A DNA stretch of 64,000 nt from Limnospira platensis (GTDB taxonomy: Bacteria; Cyanobacteriota; Cyanobacteriia; Cyanobacteriales; Microcoleaceae), in NCBI RefSeq assembly GCF_046480435.1, contig NZ_PKGC01000002.1; one strand, given 5' to 3'. Positions 25,646-35,009 of this stretch are shown here, in pieces (position 1 is the stretch's first letter; every line of letters begins with the position of its first letter). The position numbers and the translations under genes are program-made. Under the pieces are notes generated by a model. That model saw only the letters and a program-made list of their open reading frames with translations, ran no database searches and was not told the DNA's origin.

Positions 25646-28600
25646 ATGAGGCTAATTAGATTAATTAGACAAAAGCTGATCAAGTCCGGGTCTCAGACTG
25701 AATTGCTAATCCATTTTGTCCTGTTAGGATTTACCATAATGGTCGCCCAAGCCATTGGTATGACCTTAGGGCGATCGCTATTTTTAGCCAAAGCCGGCGC
25801 CGAAAGTCTCCCTTTATTTTTCATCATCATGCCATTAATTTTAATGGTAGTTTCCGGTGGTTTTACCGCCATCATAGACCGCTTCAACCGTCCGCGACTG
25901 TTTCGCATTGTCTTAGCCGTCGCGGCCGTCTTAATCATCGGTATTCGGCTATTTATCAACCTCGACTTAATCCCCATTTATTTCACCCTATACATTTTCA
26001 TTTGGTTAATCTATATTCTGCAATTCCGCATCGAGTTTTGGACACTTTTATCAGACTATTTCACCAACTTAGAACTTAAACAATACACAGCTATTATCTA
26101 CCTGGGAACCACCGCAGGATATTTATTTGGCAGTATTTTGGTCGCCCTCATATCCGATATAGTTACCCTAGAAAATCAGCTATTATTGCTCCCTATTTGT
26201 TATGGTATATCCATCGGTCAAATTTATTATTTAGAATCCCATCAAAACCCCCTACCTACCGAATATCAAAAACCCAAAACCCAGACTTCCAATTGGTCAG
26301 AAACCTGGCAGACTTTAAGCAAACTCTCCCGCCACTATCCCATTATTATTTTTCTAATTGCTAACGTATTTGGAACCGCCCTAGTCCGAGGTATTGGAGA
26401 ATTTCAATATTCCACTATTTATAGACAAGAATTCCCCGATAAACAGGAACTCGCCACCTTTTTAGGGTATATTACCGCCGCCCTAACCGCCATTCAATTT
26501 CTGATTATTTCTGTAGGGACAACTCCCCTAATCAAAAAATTAGGAGTTCCTCGGACTAACTTAGTCTATCCTGTCATGTTATTAGGCAGTTTTATCGGAC
26601 TCTTATTTAGCTATAATCTCACCGCCGCCGTCGGAATGCAGCTTACCTATAGAACCCTATTTTATAGTATTTTCCTGCCTCTCACCAACCTTAATTATAA
26701 TGCCGTTCCGACTAGGTTTGGCGGTAGGTTGCGCGTGTGGGGAGAGGGTTTATTTTCCCCATTAGGACAATCTATAGCTGGCATAATTCTAATGGTATTT
26801 TTAGGATGGATTAACCCCTATCAAGTCGTGTGGGTAGGAGTAATTCTCAGTGGTTTCTTAGTAGTTATTGGTTACTTCACCGGAAAAAGCTATGTCCAAT
26901 CACTTTTGGGAATGTTACGGTCAGGGTCAGTTAACCTAAGTAGAGTGGAAGATGGGTTGTATCTCTCCAATAAATATCGCCCAGAAGTGCGCCAGCTTCT
27001 CCAAGATAAGAACCCGCAAAATCAAGTGTTAGGATTAGAGTTACTTCCTTATCTCGAAAACCCCAGGGATTTTTCATCTGATATTGAAAATATTTGGGTC
27101 AATGCTGATGACCAAGTGCGTCGGGCTGTCATTCGGTTATTTACCACTAAAAATATGGGCAATAACCTGGAATTTAAAAGCCTCCTATCTTCCCCCAAAC
27201 CGAAAGTCCGCAGTATGGCTTTAGAATTGTATATCGCCACAGGTTCCCCCCTGTCTGCGAGTCGCCTACAAACCTTATTACAGGATGAAAGTTCCGAAGT
27301 GCGCGCCTTGGCTTGTGTGGCTATTTCTCAGATTGAAATTGATGGTTCAATTCAAGAACTTTATCACCAAGTTTGTCCCACTCAACCCGATATTCCTACC
27401 CGGAGAGCATTATTAAGGGCGGCGGGAGAAAGTCGTAACCCTAAACTAATTCCTCTGTTAACAGAAGTCCTGAAAAATGCCCCCCCAGATATTAAGCGTA
27501 AGGGTTTATTGGCTTTGGTTGAATTGTGCGATTATGAACCTCTTAAATGCGGACAAATTGCCGCATATGAACTTAATCACAATAGCCCTTCCGTGAGGAT
27601 AGCAGCTTTACAGGTTTTCCAGAAAATTGATGATCAACAATGGTTAATTACAGTTTCTCGCTATTTGGAAGATGAGGATATCGCCGTCAGACAACAGGCG
27701 GCTAAAACTCTGAGTTGTTATGGTAATCAAGGATTAGCAGTATCGCGAGATTACCTTTTATCATCCCGTCCTGAAGTCGTGAAATCCGCGATTTTAGCTA
27801 TTGGTTTGGTGCGGACAAAAACCGCTGAGAATATTCTTTATAATTTTATCCAGTCCGACTTAAAATTGATTAATCGCACCCGGATATGGCAACAACATAT
27901 TGATGCTGATAACTCCCTTTTTGAAATGTTGCAAGTCGCTATCATAGACTACCAAAATTCTATAATTGAACGAGTATTTTATATCCTCTCTAGTTTGGGA
28001 CAAGAATCAACTGTCAATGCTGCTAAAGTTTTGTTATCAAGTTCTGATAAAAGAGCGCGTTCTCATGCCGTGGAAACCTTGGTTTCTTTGAAACAAGGGC
28101 GGTTTCTTCGTCCTCTAATGCCACTGTTAGAAAAAATGGCAACCGGAGAAAATCTCACCGCTTCTCAGGGGATTTCTAATATTAAGAAATACTCGGTTTT
28201 ATTGGAGGTTTTAGAGACCAACAATCATTGGTTAAAAATGGGGGCTTTGATGGCTTTTGCGGGTATTCCTGGGGCGATCGCTCAATCTGACCCTGACCCG
28301 ATTATCAGTAAAATCGCCCAATCTTTAGTATTAAAACCTCAGCAGTTATCAATTTCGGAGAATTTTATGATTGACCGCTTACTGTTACTCAAAAATGTTT
28401 CCCTATTTCAAACCTTGTCCTTAGATGAAATTTTGCTAATTGATAATGCTTTGGAGTCCGCCGAATATTTACCCGGAGAAATTATCTTTTCCGAGGGAAC
28501 TTTGGGAGAACGTTTTTATATTATTGTCCAGGGAAAAGTCCGCATTGTCCGAGAAGTTGAAGGGGAGGAAAAAGAGTTAGCCCTATTAGAAGCAGGTCAA

Positions 28601-28792
28601 CATTTTGGCGAGATTTCTTTGTTTGAAGACTTTTTGCGATCGGCTAATGCGATCGCTGCTGAACATTGTGTATTACTCACCTTAGAAAAAACCCGTTTTG
28701 TAAGTTTAGTAACCCAGCGCCCCCAAATTCTTTGGGAAATTTGTAAATTCCTCAGCCAGCGCCTGCGGGATGTCAACTTAACCGCCCGTTAA
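25646..28792 (+). CDS. Transporter-like membrane domain + HEAT repeats + cyclic-nucleotide-binding domain
   Basis: 1048 residues. The first 420 hold about 12 membrane helices resembling the ATP/ADP translocase (Tlc/NTT) or MFS fold. From about 440 to 880 there are HEAT-like alpha-helical repeats (VLGLELLPYLENP, VRSMALELYIATGSP, VRALACVAISQIE, VRIAALQVFQKI, VRQQAAKTLSCYG). The last 140 residues form a CRP-type cyclic-nucleotide-binding domain: the phosphate cassette reads FGEISLFEDFLRSANAIA, with Gly-Glu and Arg conserved, so ligand binding looks possible. This suggests a membrane protein controlled by cAMP or cGMP. The start ATG 25646 follows directly on the promoter region with the 9-bp dyad. 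Transport substrate unknown. Confidence 0.82.
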   Translation: MRLIRLIRQKLIKSGSQTELLIHFVLLGFTIMVAQAIGMTLGRSLFLAKAGAESLPLFFIIMPLILMVVSGGFTAIIDRFNRPRLFRIVLAVAAVLIIGIRLFINLDLIPIYFTLYIFIWLIYILQFRIEFWTLLSDYFTNLELKQYTAIIYLGTTAGYLFGSILVALISDIVTLENQLLLLPICYGISIGQIYYLESHQNPLPTEYQKPKTQTSNWSETWQTLSKLSRHYPIIIFLIANVFGTALVRGIGEFQYSTIYRQEFPDKQELATFLGYITAALTAIQFLIISVGTTPLIKKLGVPRTNLVYPVMLLGSFIGLLFSYNLTAAVGMQLTYRTLFYSIFLPLTNLNYNAVPTRFGGRLRVWGEGLFSPLGQSIAGIILMVFLGWINPYQVVWVGVILSGFLVVIGYFTGKSYVQSLLGMLRSGSVNLSRVEDGLYLSNKYRPEVRQLLQDKNPQNQVLGLELLPYLENPRDFSSDIENIWVNADDQVRRAVIRLFTTKNMGNNLEFKSLLSSPKPKVRSMALELYIATGSPLSASRLQTLLQDESSEVRALACVAISQIEIDGSIQELYHQVCPTQPDIPTRRALLRAAGESRNPKLIPLLTEVLKNAPPDIKRKGLLALVELCDYEPLKCGQIAAYELNHNSPSVRIAALQVFQKIDDQQWLITVSRYLEDEDIAVRQQAAKTLSCYGNQGLAVSRDYLLSSRPEVVKSAILAIGLVRTKTAENILYNFIQSDLKLINRTRIWQQHIDADNSLFEMLQVAIIDYQNSIIERVFYILSSLGQESTVNAAKVLLSSSDKRARSHAVETLVSLKQGRFLRPLMPLLEKMATGENLTASQGISNIKKYSVLLEVLETNNHWLKMGALMAFAGIPGAIAQSDPDPIISKIAQSLVLKPQQLSISENFMIDRLLLLKNVSLFQTLSLDEILLIDNALESAEYLPGEIIFSEGTLGERFYIIVQGKVRIVREVEGEEKELALLEAGQHFGEISLFEDFLRSANAIAAEHCVLLTLEKTRFVSLVTQRPQILWEICKFLSQRLRDVNLTAR

Positions 28793-28799
28793 ATAGCCC

Positions 28800-28833
28800 T
28801 ATCAGGGGTGATTATACATCAAAACCCCTGATA
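28800..28833. terminator. Bidirectional terminator between convergent genes
   Basis: TATCAGGGGT (28800-28809) and ACCCCTGATA (28824-28833) are perfect 10-base inverses placed between the stops of the HEAT-fusion gene and sfsA. There is no long T run, but the stable stem and position fit a shared terminator. Confidence 0.65.
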
Positions 28834-28843
28834 ATTATCCCCT

Positions 28844-29575
28844 TTAATTAGCCGTCAATAACTCCGCTAATCCCAAATATTTAACCCCTTGGGGAGTCAC
28901 ATCAAAACGACAGGGCAGAATTTCGACTCCCGCCGCGATCGCCTCCTTAAATAAACTCCCATAAACCGGGTCTGCTGCATCTCCGGGCGCGAATTTCGGA
29001 CAATCTCCACGATTAATAAAATACAACATTACCGCCCGATCGCCACCCTTCACAATATCAATTAACTCCCTTAAATGTTTTTGTCCTCTCTCAGTTACCG
29101 TATCAGGAAATAAAGCCAAATCCCCCTGACACCAGGTAGTATTTTTGACCTCCAGATAAATCAGTTGGTCGTCTCCTTCTAACAGAAAATCAACCCGACT
29201 TTTACCCCCCACGCCATATTTAACTTCTCGCCTCACATTTGTATATCCCCCCAACTGAGAAAATAAGTGTTTTTGCAAAGCGATCGCCACAATTCGATTA
29301 GGAAGACTCGTATTAATTCCCACCCAAGTAGGTTGATGATCTCCCACTTGGATTAATTCCCAAGTGTAGGCTAATTTGCGCTTAGGGTTATCACTCTTCG
29401 ACACCATCACCGGATTTTCGGGAATACAAACCCCCGTCATCGGGCCAGTATTGGGACAATGGGCGACAATCACCTCCCCAGAATTTAACTTAATATCTGC
29501 TATAAGTCGTTTATAGCGCTTAATTAACACCCCTCCATAAAGTTCCCCTAATGAATAAATCAAAGATTCGCTCAT
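28844..29575 (-). CDS. sfsA: SfsA family DNA/RNA nuclease
   Basis: 243 residues from ATG 29575 (MSESLIYSLG); an in-frame upstream start at 29587 would add four residues. SfsA was first named for stimulating sugar fermentation; the fold is a PD-(D/E)XK nuclease. The family segment AHCPNTGPMTG and the nuclease residues in VDFLLEGDD and IYLEVKN (D, then ExK) are present. Normal length. Divergent from the GH57-like gene, whose start is 73 bp away. Confidence 0.93.
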   Translation of the reverse strand: MSESLIYSLGELYGGVLIKRYKRLIADIKLNSGEVIVAHCPNTGPMTGVCIPENPVMVSKSDNPKRKLAYTWELIQVGDHQPTWVGINTSLPNRIVAIALQKHLFSQLGGYTNVRREVKYGVGGKSRVDFLLEGDDQLIYLEVKNTTWCQGDLALFPDTVTERGQKHLRELIDIVKGGDRAVMLYFINRGDCPKFAPGDAADPVYGSLFKEAIAAGVEILPCRFDVTPQGVKYLGLAELLTAN

Positions 29576-29648
29576 GATGACTTGCAAAATAATCCTAAAC
29601 TGAGTTATAATTTTAACAGTAAATTGGCGAAATTAGGATAGACCAAAT

Positions 29649-31151
29649 ATGACCACTACCGCCCAGTCGCCCTCCCAGCCCAATCATTTCCCCACTTTAG
29701 AAGCCATCCGATATGGATTACCTAATATTTGCGGTTGGGAAGCAGATATCACCGCCGTAGTGAATCATAGCGATCGCCTTTTTCAACCCCTTAGCCACCT
29801 CAACCTAGACCAAACTACCGCCGGATTTGCTTGCGCCCTCCATATGCACCAACCCACCATTCCAGCGGGCGAAAATGGCGCATTAATTAGCAACCTGCAA
29901 TATATGTTTGAACACCCCCACCAAGGCGATAATCATAACGCCGAACCCTTCGCTTGGTGTTATAAACGTATGGGGGAATTTATCCCCGAATTAGTAGCCA
30001 ATGGCTGTCATCCTCGGATTATGTTAGACTATTCCGGTAACTTGCTATGGGGACTGCAACAAATCGGGCGAAATGATATCCTAGACACCCTCAAAAATAT
30101 TACCTGTAACCCCCAATACTGGGTGAATGTGGAATGGTTGGGTACTATGTGGAGTCATGCAGTCATTCCCTCGACTCCAATTCGTGATATCAAATTACAT
30201 ATTCAGGCTTGGCAACATCATTTTGCGGCTATTTTTGGCAAGGATGCTTTAGCCAGAGTCAAAGGTTTTTCACCCCCAGAAATGCACCTACCCAACCATC
30301 CTGATACACTCTATGAATATATTAAATCCCTCAAAGAATGTGGTTATCAATGGTTAATGGTGCAGGAACATTCCGTAGAACGCCTAGACGGTTCCCCACT
30401 GCATCATGATGATAAATATATTCCCAATCGTTTAATCGCCCGCAATTCGCAGGGAGAAACAGTTAGTATAATTGCCTTAATTAAAACCCAGGGTTCTGAT
30501 ACCAAATTAGTGGCACAAATGCAACCCTATCATGAAGCCAATGGTCGGGGATTACAAAAATTAGGGGAATACATGGTTCCCAGTTGTGTGACTCAAATTG
30601 CTGACGGGGAAAATGGCGGCGTGATGATGAATGAATACCCTAGGGATTTTATCCCTCTCTGGTCTCAGATTAAAAATAATGGTCGGGGAACTCCTGGGGT
30701 TGTAGGTTTAAATGGTACGGAATATTTAGAAGTGTTAGAAGCGGCGGGAGTGCAGCCAGAAGACTACCCGACTTGTCAGGCGATACAACAGCATCGAATT
30801 TGGGAAAAGGTAGATTCTATTACGCCGGAAGCTGTGGAAAATGCGATCGCTCATTTACAGGAAACAGACCCCCAATTTCATATAGATGGTGCATCGTGGA
30901 CTAATCATCTAAGCTGGGTAAAAGGATATGAAAACGTATTGGAACCCATGAACCAACTTAGTGCTGATTTTCACCGCAAATATGACCCCCTAGTTAAGCA
31001 AGACCCCACCACAACCCGCCAACCAGACTATCAGCAAGCCTTGTTATATAACCTACTATTACAAACCAGTTGTTTTCGCTATTGGGGACAGGGAATGTGG
31101 ACGGACTACGCCAGGGAAATTTACCACAGAGGTCAACAGTTAGTTAATTGA
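29649..31151 (+). CDS. GH57-like glycoside hydrolase family protein
   Basis: 500 residues. The early segment FACALHMHQPTIPAGENG has the HxHQP that opens GH57 catalytic domains (alpha-amylase / 4-alpha-glucanotransferase type), and GFSPPEMHLPNHPDTLYEYI fits the region holding the catalytic Glu. It probably acts on alpha-glucans, consistent with glgX in the same window, but the remaining active-site residues cannot be verified by eye. A hairpin-forming repeat element follows the stop. Confidence 0.75.
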   Translation: MTTTAQSPSQPNHFPTLEAIRYGLPNICGWEADITAVVNHSDRLFQPLSHLNLDQTTAGFACALHMHQPTIPAGENGALISNLQYMFEHPHQGDNHNAEPFAWCYKRMGEFIPELVANGCHPRIMLDYSGNLLWGLQQIGRNDILDTLKNITCNPQYWVNVEWLGTMWSHAVIPSTPIRDIKLHIQAWQHHFAAIFGKDALARVKGFSPPEMHLPNHPDTLYEYIKSLKECGYQWLMVQEHSVERLDGSPLHHDDKYIPNRLIARNSQGETVSIIALIKTQGSDTKLVAQMQPYHEANGRGLQKLGEYMVPSCVTQIADGENGGVMMNEYPRDFIPLWSQIKNNGRGTPGVVGLNGTEYLEVLEAAGVQPEDYPTCQAIQQHRIWEKVDSITPEAVENAIAHLQETDPQFHIDGASWTNHLSWVKGYENVLEPMNQLSADFHRKYDPLVKQDPTTTRQPDYQQALLYNLLLQTSCFRYWGQGMWTDYAREIYHRGQQLVN

Positions 31152-31194
31152 TAATTTATCATTTATCATTTAATAAACCCACCATTACCAATAT

Positions 31195-31254
31195 GTAGGG
31201 GCGGGTTCCACGGTCAATTAAATCGGACCACCAGGGGATAAATAAACCCGCCCC
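31195..31254. repeat. Dispersed hairpin element of the 59-bp repeat family
   Basis: GTAGGGGCGGGTTCCAC opens the element, exactly as at 12195 before the tandem array. GGGGCGGGTT (31198-31207) is the perfect inverse of AACCCGCCCC (31245-31254). It lies between the convergent GH57-like and PEP-CTERM genes and could also act as a terminator. A further half-copy (AAACCCGCCCCTAGG) is at 32107-32121. Confidence 0.8.
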
Positions 31255-31275
31255 CACCCACCATTATCAATTATC

Positions 31276-31923
31276 TTAGCCTTTCTTTTTGTCATATTCA
31301 CGTTTGAGTAAACCAGCGATACCGAAGGCTAAACCAGTTCCCAAGATGGTAAAAGGTTCTGGAACCGCAGTAGTCTCAAAATCAAATTGTGCAGTGTTGT
31401 TGGTTTGGTCAATTCTAATTAAGCCTTGAAAACCACCTGTACCTTTAACTTGATTATCGCTTTTAAATAGGGCTTCAGCCGCGATATTAACAAACCTCAT
31501 ACTACCTGAGATGAAGTCATCCTCAATACTAATTGATCTTAAATCCATAGACCATTCAGATAAACCGCCCACGTCATCAAAGCGCAAGAAATCAATAACT
31601 TGATTAGTGCTGCCGAAGTCTGTATCTCTAATGATATAACGAGAGTCAATTGCTGAATTAGTGGTATAGTCAACAAAAACCCCTGTAGCTGTATGGTTAT
31701 CAATACCAAAATTACCAGTAGGACCCCCGGCATTACCAGCAGCATCTAGGAAGTCGAAATTTAGGGAGGTGCTATTATCGCCAATTACGGTAAAAATGGA
31801 GTTGGCTGTAAAGCGATCGCCTGGGGAAAAAGTCAAGGCTTGAGCGGGTGCAGCAGCTAGGAATGATAGACTAGCAATGGATAGAGAAACTGTGGCACAT
31901 TGGACCTGATGTTGTAGTTTCAT
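31276..31923 (-). CDS. PEP-CTERM sorted exported protein (copy A)
   Basis: 215 residues with a signal peptide (about 1-29, ending in APAQA) and a C-terminal PEP-CTERM tail: AVPEPFTILGTGLAFGIAGL then basic KREYDKKKG. PEP-CTERM proteins are sorted by an exosortase and are often tied to exopolysaccharide. The body is beta-rich with no catalytic motif. It is a paralogue of the next gene (32191-32841), sharing GDRFTAN, STSL-FDFLD, NFGIDN, FVDYTT, EWSMDL and GLIRID in the same order. Confidence 0.88.
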   Translation of the reverse strand: MKLQHQVQCATVSLSIASLSFLAAAPAQALTFSPGDRFTANSIFTVIGDNSTSLNFDFLDAAGNAGGPTGNFGIDNHTATGVFVDYTTNSAIDSRYIIRDTDFGSTNQVIDFLRFDDVGGLSEWSMDLRSISIEDDFISGSMRFVNIAAEALFKSDNQVKGTGGFQGLIRIDQTNNTAQFDFETTAVPEPFTILGTGLAFGIAGLLKREYDKKKG

Positions 31924-32015
31924 CTTCTGTCAACCCTATTTTCCTAAAAGAATTATGCTTTTAGTATGGCAACTCTCCAGGCCAATGTCTAGCACACTTA
32001 GGGCATTTTATCAAC

Positions 32016-32081
32016 ACATTACATAAAAATACGGTTCAGCTTCACATAAAAGGGGGTTTTGTAAAGCAGCAACCGTAAAAT
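32016..32081 (-). promoter_or_regulatory. Conserved upstream block, copy 1
   Basis: This 66-base block matches 32934-32999 with about 4 mismatches by eye; the first 32 bases are identical. It starts exactly 93 bp upstream of the PEP-CTERM copy A start codon. Read on the minus strand it contains TACGGTT and AACCGTA as inverse arms. Likely a shared promoter/operator. Confidence 0.65.
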
Positions 32082-32190
32082 CACGGTATGACCCCAACCG
32101 AAAAACAAACCCGCCCCTAGGTTGATGTTTCTGACGGGCAGGCTTAGTATATGTCAACTGGTGAGAAACCTTAACAGGCTGTTGATAGCC

Positions 32191-32841
32191 TTAGCTTTCC
32201 TTTTTGGAGGGTTGACGTTTCAGCAAGCCAGCCATCATTCCGAAAGCGACTCCAGCGCCAATAATGCCCATGGGTTCGGGGACAGAAGTAACTTCAAAAT
32301 CAAATTGTGCGGTATTGAATTCGCGGTCAATTCTGATCAAGCCTTGATAGCCGCCGCCACCTTGTGCTACATTATCGCCTCTAAACAGGGCTGTGGCATA
32401 AATATCGACAAACCGCATATTATTAACAGCACTATCGCTGACGACATTGATGGATGTCAAATCCATAGACCACTCATCTAAACCGCCAAGACCATCATTA
32501 AAGGTTAAGAAGTTGGCTACTTGGGTGGCGCTACCAAAATCAACGTTTTGAATGGTATATTCTGAGCGAACTTGGGAACCTGTGGTGTAGTCTACAAAAG
32601 AACCCACAGCAGTAAAGTTATCAATGCCGAAGTTCCCCGGCCCACCAGTGTTGCCGTCTACGTCGAGGAAGTCAAAAAATAGAGATGTGGAAGAATCTCC
32701 GACTAATGTAAATTGGGCGTTGGCGGTAAAGCGATCGCCAATATTAAATGTAACAGCTTCAGCGGGTGAGCTGGTTAAAACAGATACGCTGGCAACAGAT
32801 GCAGCAATGGCAGCAAATTTAATTTGATTTGATAAATTCAT
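32191..32841 (-). CDS. PEP-CTERM sorted exported protein (copy B)
   Basis: 216 residues from ATG 32841. The frame is open 16 codons further upstream, but the signal peptide (MNLSNQIKFAAIAASVASVS through SSPAEA) begins at this Met, and this choice places the conserved upstream block at the same 93 bp distance as in copy A. The C-terminus is SVPEPMGIIGAGVAFGMMAG followed by LLKRQPSKKES, a PEP-CTERM sorting tail. Roughly 55-60% identical to copy A over the mature part by eye, so the pair arose by duplication. Confidence 0.88.
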   Translation of the reverse strand: MNLSNQIKFAAIAASVASVSVLTSSPAEAVTFNIGDRFTANAQFTLVGDSSTSLFFDFLDVDGNTGGPGNFGIDNFTAVGSFVDYTTGSQVRSEYTIQNVDFGSATQVANFLTFNDGLGGLDEWSMDLTSINVVSDSAVNNMRFVDIYATALFRGDNVAQGGGGYQGLIRIDREFNTAQFDFEVTSVPEPMGIIGAGVAFGMMAGLLKRQPSKKES

Positions 32842-32933
32842 TCTCGGTGTGTCCTGTGTTAATAACTTGCTATAACTGCATTCTGGCAAGTCCCCACAGT
32901 TACTGTCTACCCCTAAAAGCTGATTTTACGAAG

Positions 32934-32999
32934 ACATTACATAAAAATACGGTTCAGCTTCACATTAAAGGGGGTTTTGTAAAGCATGACCCGTAAAAT
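32934..32999 (-). promoter_or_regulatory. Conserved upstream block, copy 2
   Basis: Near-identical to 32016-32081. It starts 93 bp upstream of ATG 32841. The inverse arms are less perfect here (ACGGGT instead of ACGGTT). Confidence 0.65.
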
Positions 33000-33066
33000 T
33001 ACTGATGCGCCCCAGTGTCTGTAGTTAAAAATACTGACATGACATAGGGCGACAACAGAGAGGCGC

Positions 33067-33867
33067 TTAGGCTTTGAGGCTAGATTGCTTTTTCTTCTTG
33101 TCGTGTTCACGCTTGAACATACTGCCAAAACCCAAAGCCATACCTGTACCCAAAATAGTCAGAGGTTCGGGGACTTGTTCGATATTGTCTACACCGCCGC
33201 CTGCGCCAGCTAATTCAAAGCTACCGTCAGTAGTTTGGAATTTAACGGGAAAATCAAGGAGGTTCGCGCCAATGGTAGTGGTCCCGTTGGTAAAGTCGCC
33301 TCCAATCCTTAATCGTAGACTATCAGATGCACCAGCAGCTAAAGCACTGTTCTGGGAACCACCATTACAACCCTGGGTGAAAATACAGATGTCAATTTGT
33401 TTAAAACCACCGGGGAAGGTTTGTTGACCGCTCCTAACTTGAGCCCCACTGAAGTTAGTGCCACTTTGTAGGAGTTCAACACTGGTGGCGTTGGGGTCGA
33501 TACCGAATCCAAAACTAACAATACCAGCTTCGGTAAATGTTTGGGTGAGTGCTGTGGTGTTGCTAATATTGATGGTCAGGTCGAGATAGCTACTGGTAAA
33601 GCTATCAACCTTAAAGGTAGAAAATGCACTCAGGTCTTGACTCAGGCCGCCGGAACCATCAAAATTTTTATCCAAAAACCAATCAATCCGAAAGGTTGAT
33701 CCTATATCATTGGTGGTAACTCCGACCTGCCACAGGTCTTGTTGGGGATTTCCGGCTTGATCTCCGGTTCTGGTAATATTAAAGGCGGCAGCGGGTAAAA
33801 ATGCGGAAGAAACGATGGCTACACTGGTGGCTAATAAAGCTGTACCAAATAAATAATTTGTTTTCAT
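33067..33867 (-). CDS. PEP-CTERM sorted exported protein (third, unrelated body)
   Basis: 266 residues. Signal peptide at 1-28 (MKTNYLFGTALLATSVAIVS, ending LPAAA). The tail QVPEPLTILGTGMALGFGSM plus KREHDKKKK is a PEP-CTERM sorting signal very like that of copy A, but the body (rich in Thr, Ser, Asn and Gly, with one CIFTQGCNGG pair of cysteines) does not match copies A and B. The conserved upstream block of the other two is absent. Function unknown; probably an exported or surface protein. Confidence 0.85.
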   Translation of the reverse strand: MKTNYLFGTALLATSVAIVSSAFLPAAAFNITRTGDQAGNPQQDLWQVGVTTNDIGSTFRIDWFLDKNFDGSGGLSQDLSAFSTFKVDSFTSSYLDLTINISNTTALTQTFTEAGIVSFGFGIDPNATSVELLQSGTNFSGAQVRSGQQTFPGGFKQIDICIFTQGCNGGSQNSALAAGASDSLRLRIGGDFTNGTTTIGANLLDFPVKFQTTDGSFELAGAGGGVDNIEQVPEPLTILGTGMALGFGSMFKREHDKKKKQSSLKA

Positions 33868-34094
33868 GGGTGGGAATAGGTTTTAGTTGAAAGGATGTTT
33901 GTAGTAATCAAAAATATTAACTACATAAGTGATATATATATGAAATTGAAGGAAAAAAAAGATGATCGGAGGCAATTTGTCTATAATTTTACAAAGTCGA
34001 TCGCTTATCTTTACATAATATGGTCAATTGTAAATCTTTGACAGGATGATTGACTAATCGCTAAATATGTGGTAAAAAAGCACGGCTCAAGCTA

Positions 34095-35009
34095 TCAGTA
34101 TGAGGGGGAATTTGTTGGCCAAGTTAAAATACCCCGATCGCCATCTAATTCTACTTGTAAGCCGACAGGTAAAATAGCGTTGGGGCCGTCGTGACCAAAG
34201 CTAAGATTAGCGACAATGGGGATATTCAGGTCAAAAAGGCGATCGCGCAATACTTGTTCTACGGAAAAATCCCCAGGGGAGTTAAAGGGAGACCCGGACT
34301 GACTAAAGCGCCCCAAGGCGATACCAAGGACACCCTCAAAGGCTCCTATGGTGCGCCAGTAGGTTAACATTCTATCTAGGCGGTAGGGTTCCTCGTTGAC
34401 ATCCTCAAAGGCGAGGATAGCATTAGTTAAATCCGGTTGGTGGGGGGTTCCTAATAGATAGGTAGCCACAGTTAAATTACCAGGAAATAGGCGACCGCGT
34501 ACTTTACCGCCGCCCCACCCGTCTCCGTGGAGAGGTTTTAAGGGTTTACCTGCTAGATAGTCAAATAAACGAGCGATCGCCCAATCAGGTTCTTGGGCTA
34601 AAGTGGTTAAAACCGGGCCATGAATGCCTAAAATATTTTCCTGTCGGGACAAAGCCCACAATAGGGCGGTAATATCAGAAAACCCGATTAAAAACTTGGG
34701 GTTAGTGGAGGGGGGAATATCAGCAATAGACAACCCTTCCAGGAGTCTAGTCGCGCCATAGCCTCCCCTAGCACAGAGAATACCTCGGCTGTAGTCATCG
34801 CCAATGGCATCTAAGAGTTGACGGCGGCGATCGCTATCGGTTCCGGCGAAATAACCCCAACTGCGATCGTAACCAGAAGTGAGGCTAATTTGATATCCTT
34901 GCGATCGCCAAATATCTAAACCTGTTTCTACAGATAATGGTTCCCGAATTTTGCCACTCGGAGCAATGACGCGCAAGTGATCGCCGGGTTTTAACTCCTC
35001 AAATGTCAT
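34095..35009 (-). CDS. LD-carboxypeptidase (peptidase family S66)
   Basis: 304 residues from ATG 35009, which overlaps the stop of the upstream PerM-like gene by 11 bases and indicates translational coupling. S66 enzymes release D-Ala from L,D-linked tetrapeptides in murein recycling. Family marks are RVIAPSG at the start, the nucleophile region ILCARGGYGATRLL with FLIGFSDITALLWAL, and the late ILPVGLQVELDGD with its preceding NLSFGHDGPN (catalytic His). It is the last gene of a five-gene leftward run. Confidence 0.9.
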   Translation of the reverse strand: MTFEELKPGDHLRVIAPSGKIREPLSVETGLDIWRSQGYQISLTSGYDRSWGYFAGTDSDRRRQLLDAIGDDYSRGILCARGGYGATRLLEGLSIADIPPSTNPKFLIGFSDITALLWALSRQENILGIHGPVLTTLAQEPDWAIARLFDYLAGKPLKPLHGDGWGGGKVRGRLFPGNLTVATYLLGTPHQPDLTNAILAFEDVNEEPYRLDRMLTYWRTIGAFEGVLGIALGRFSQSGSPFNSPGDFSVEQVLRDRLFDLNIPIVANLSFGHDGPNAILPVGLQVELDGDRGILTWPTNSPSY

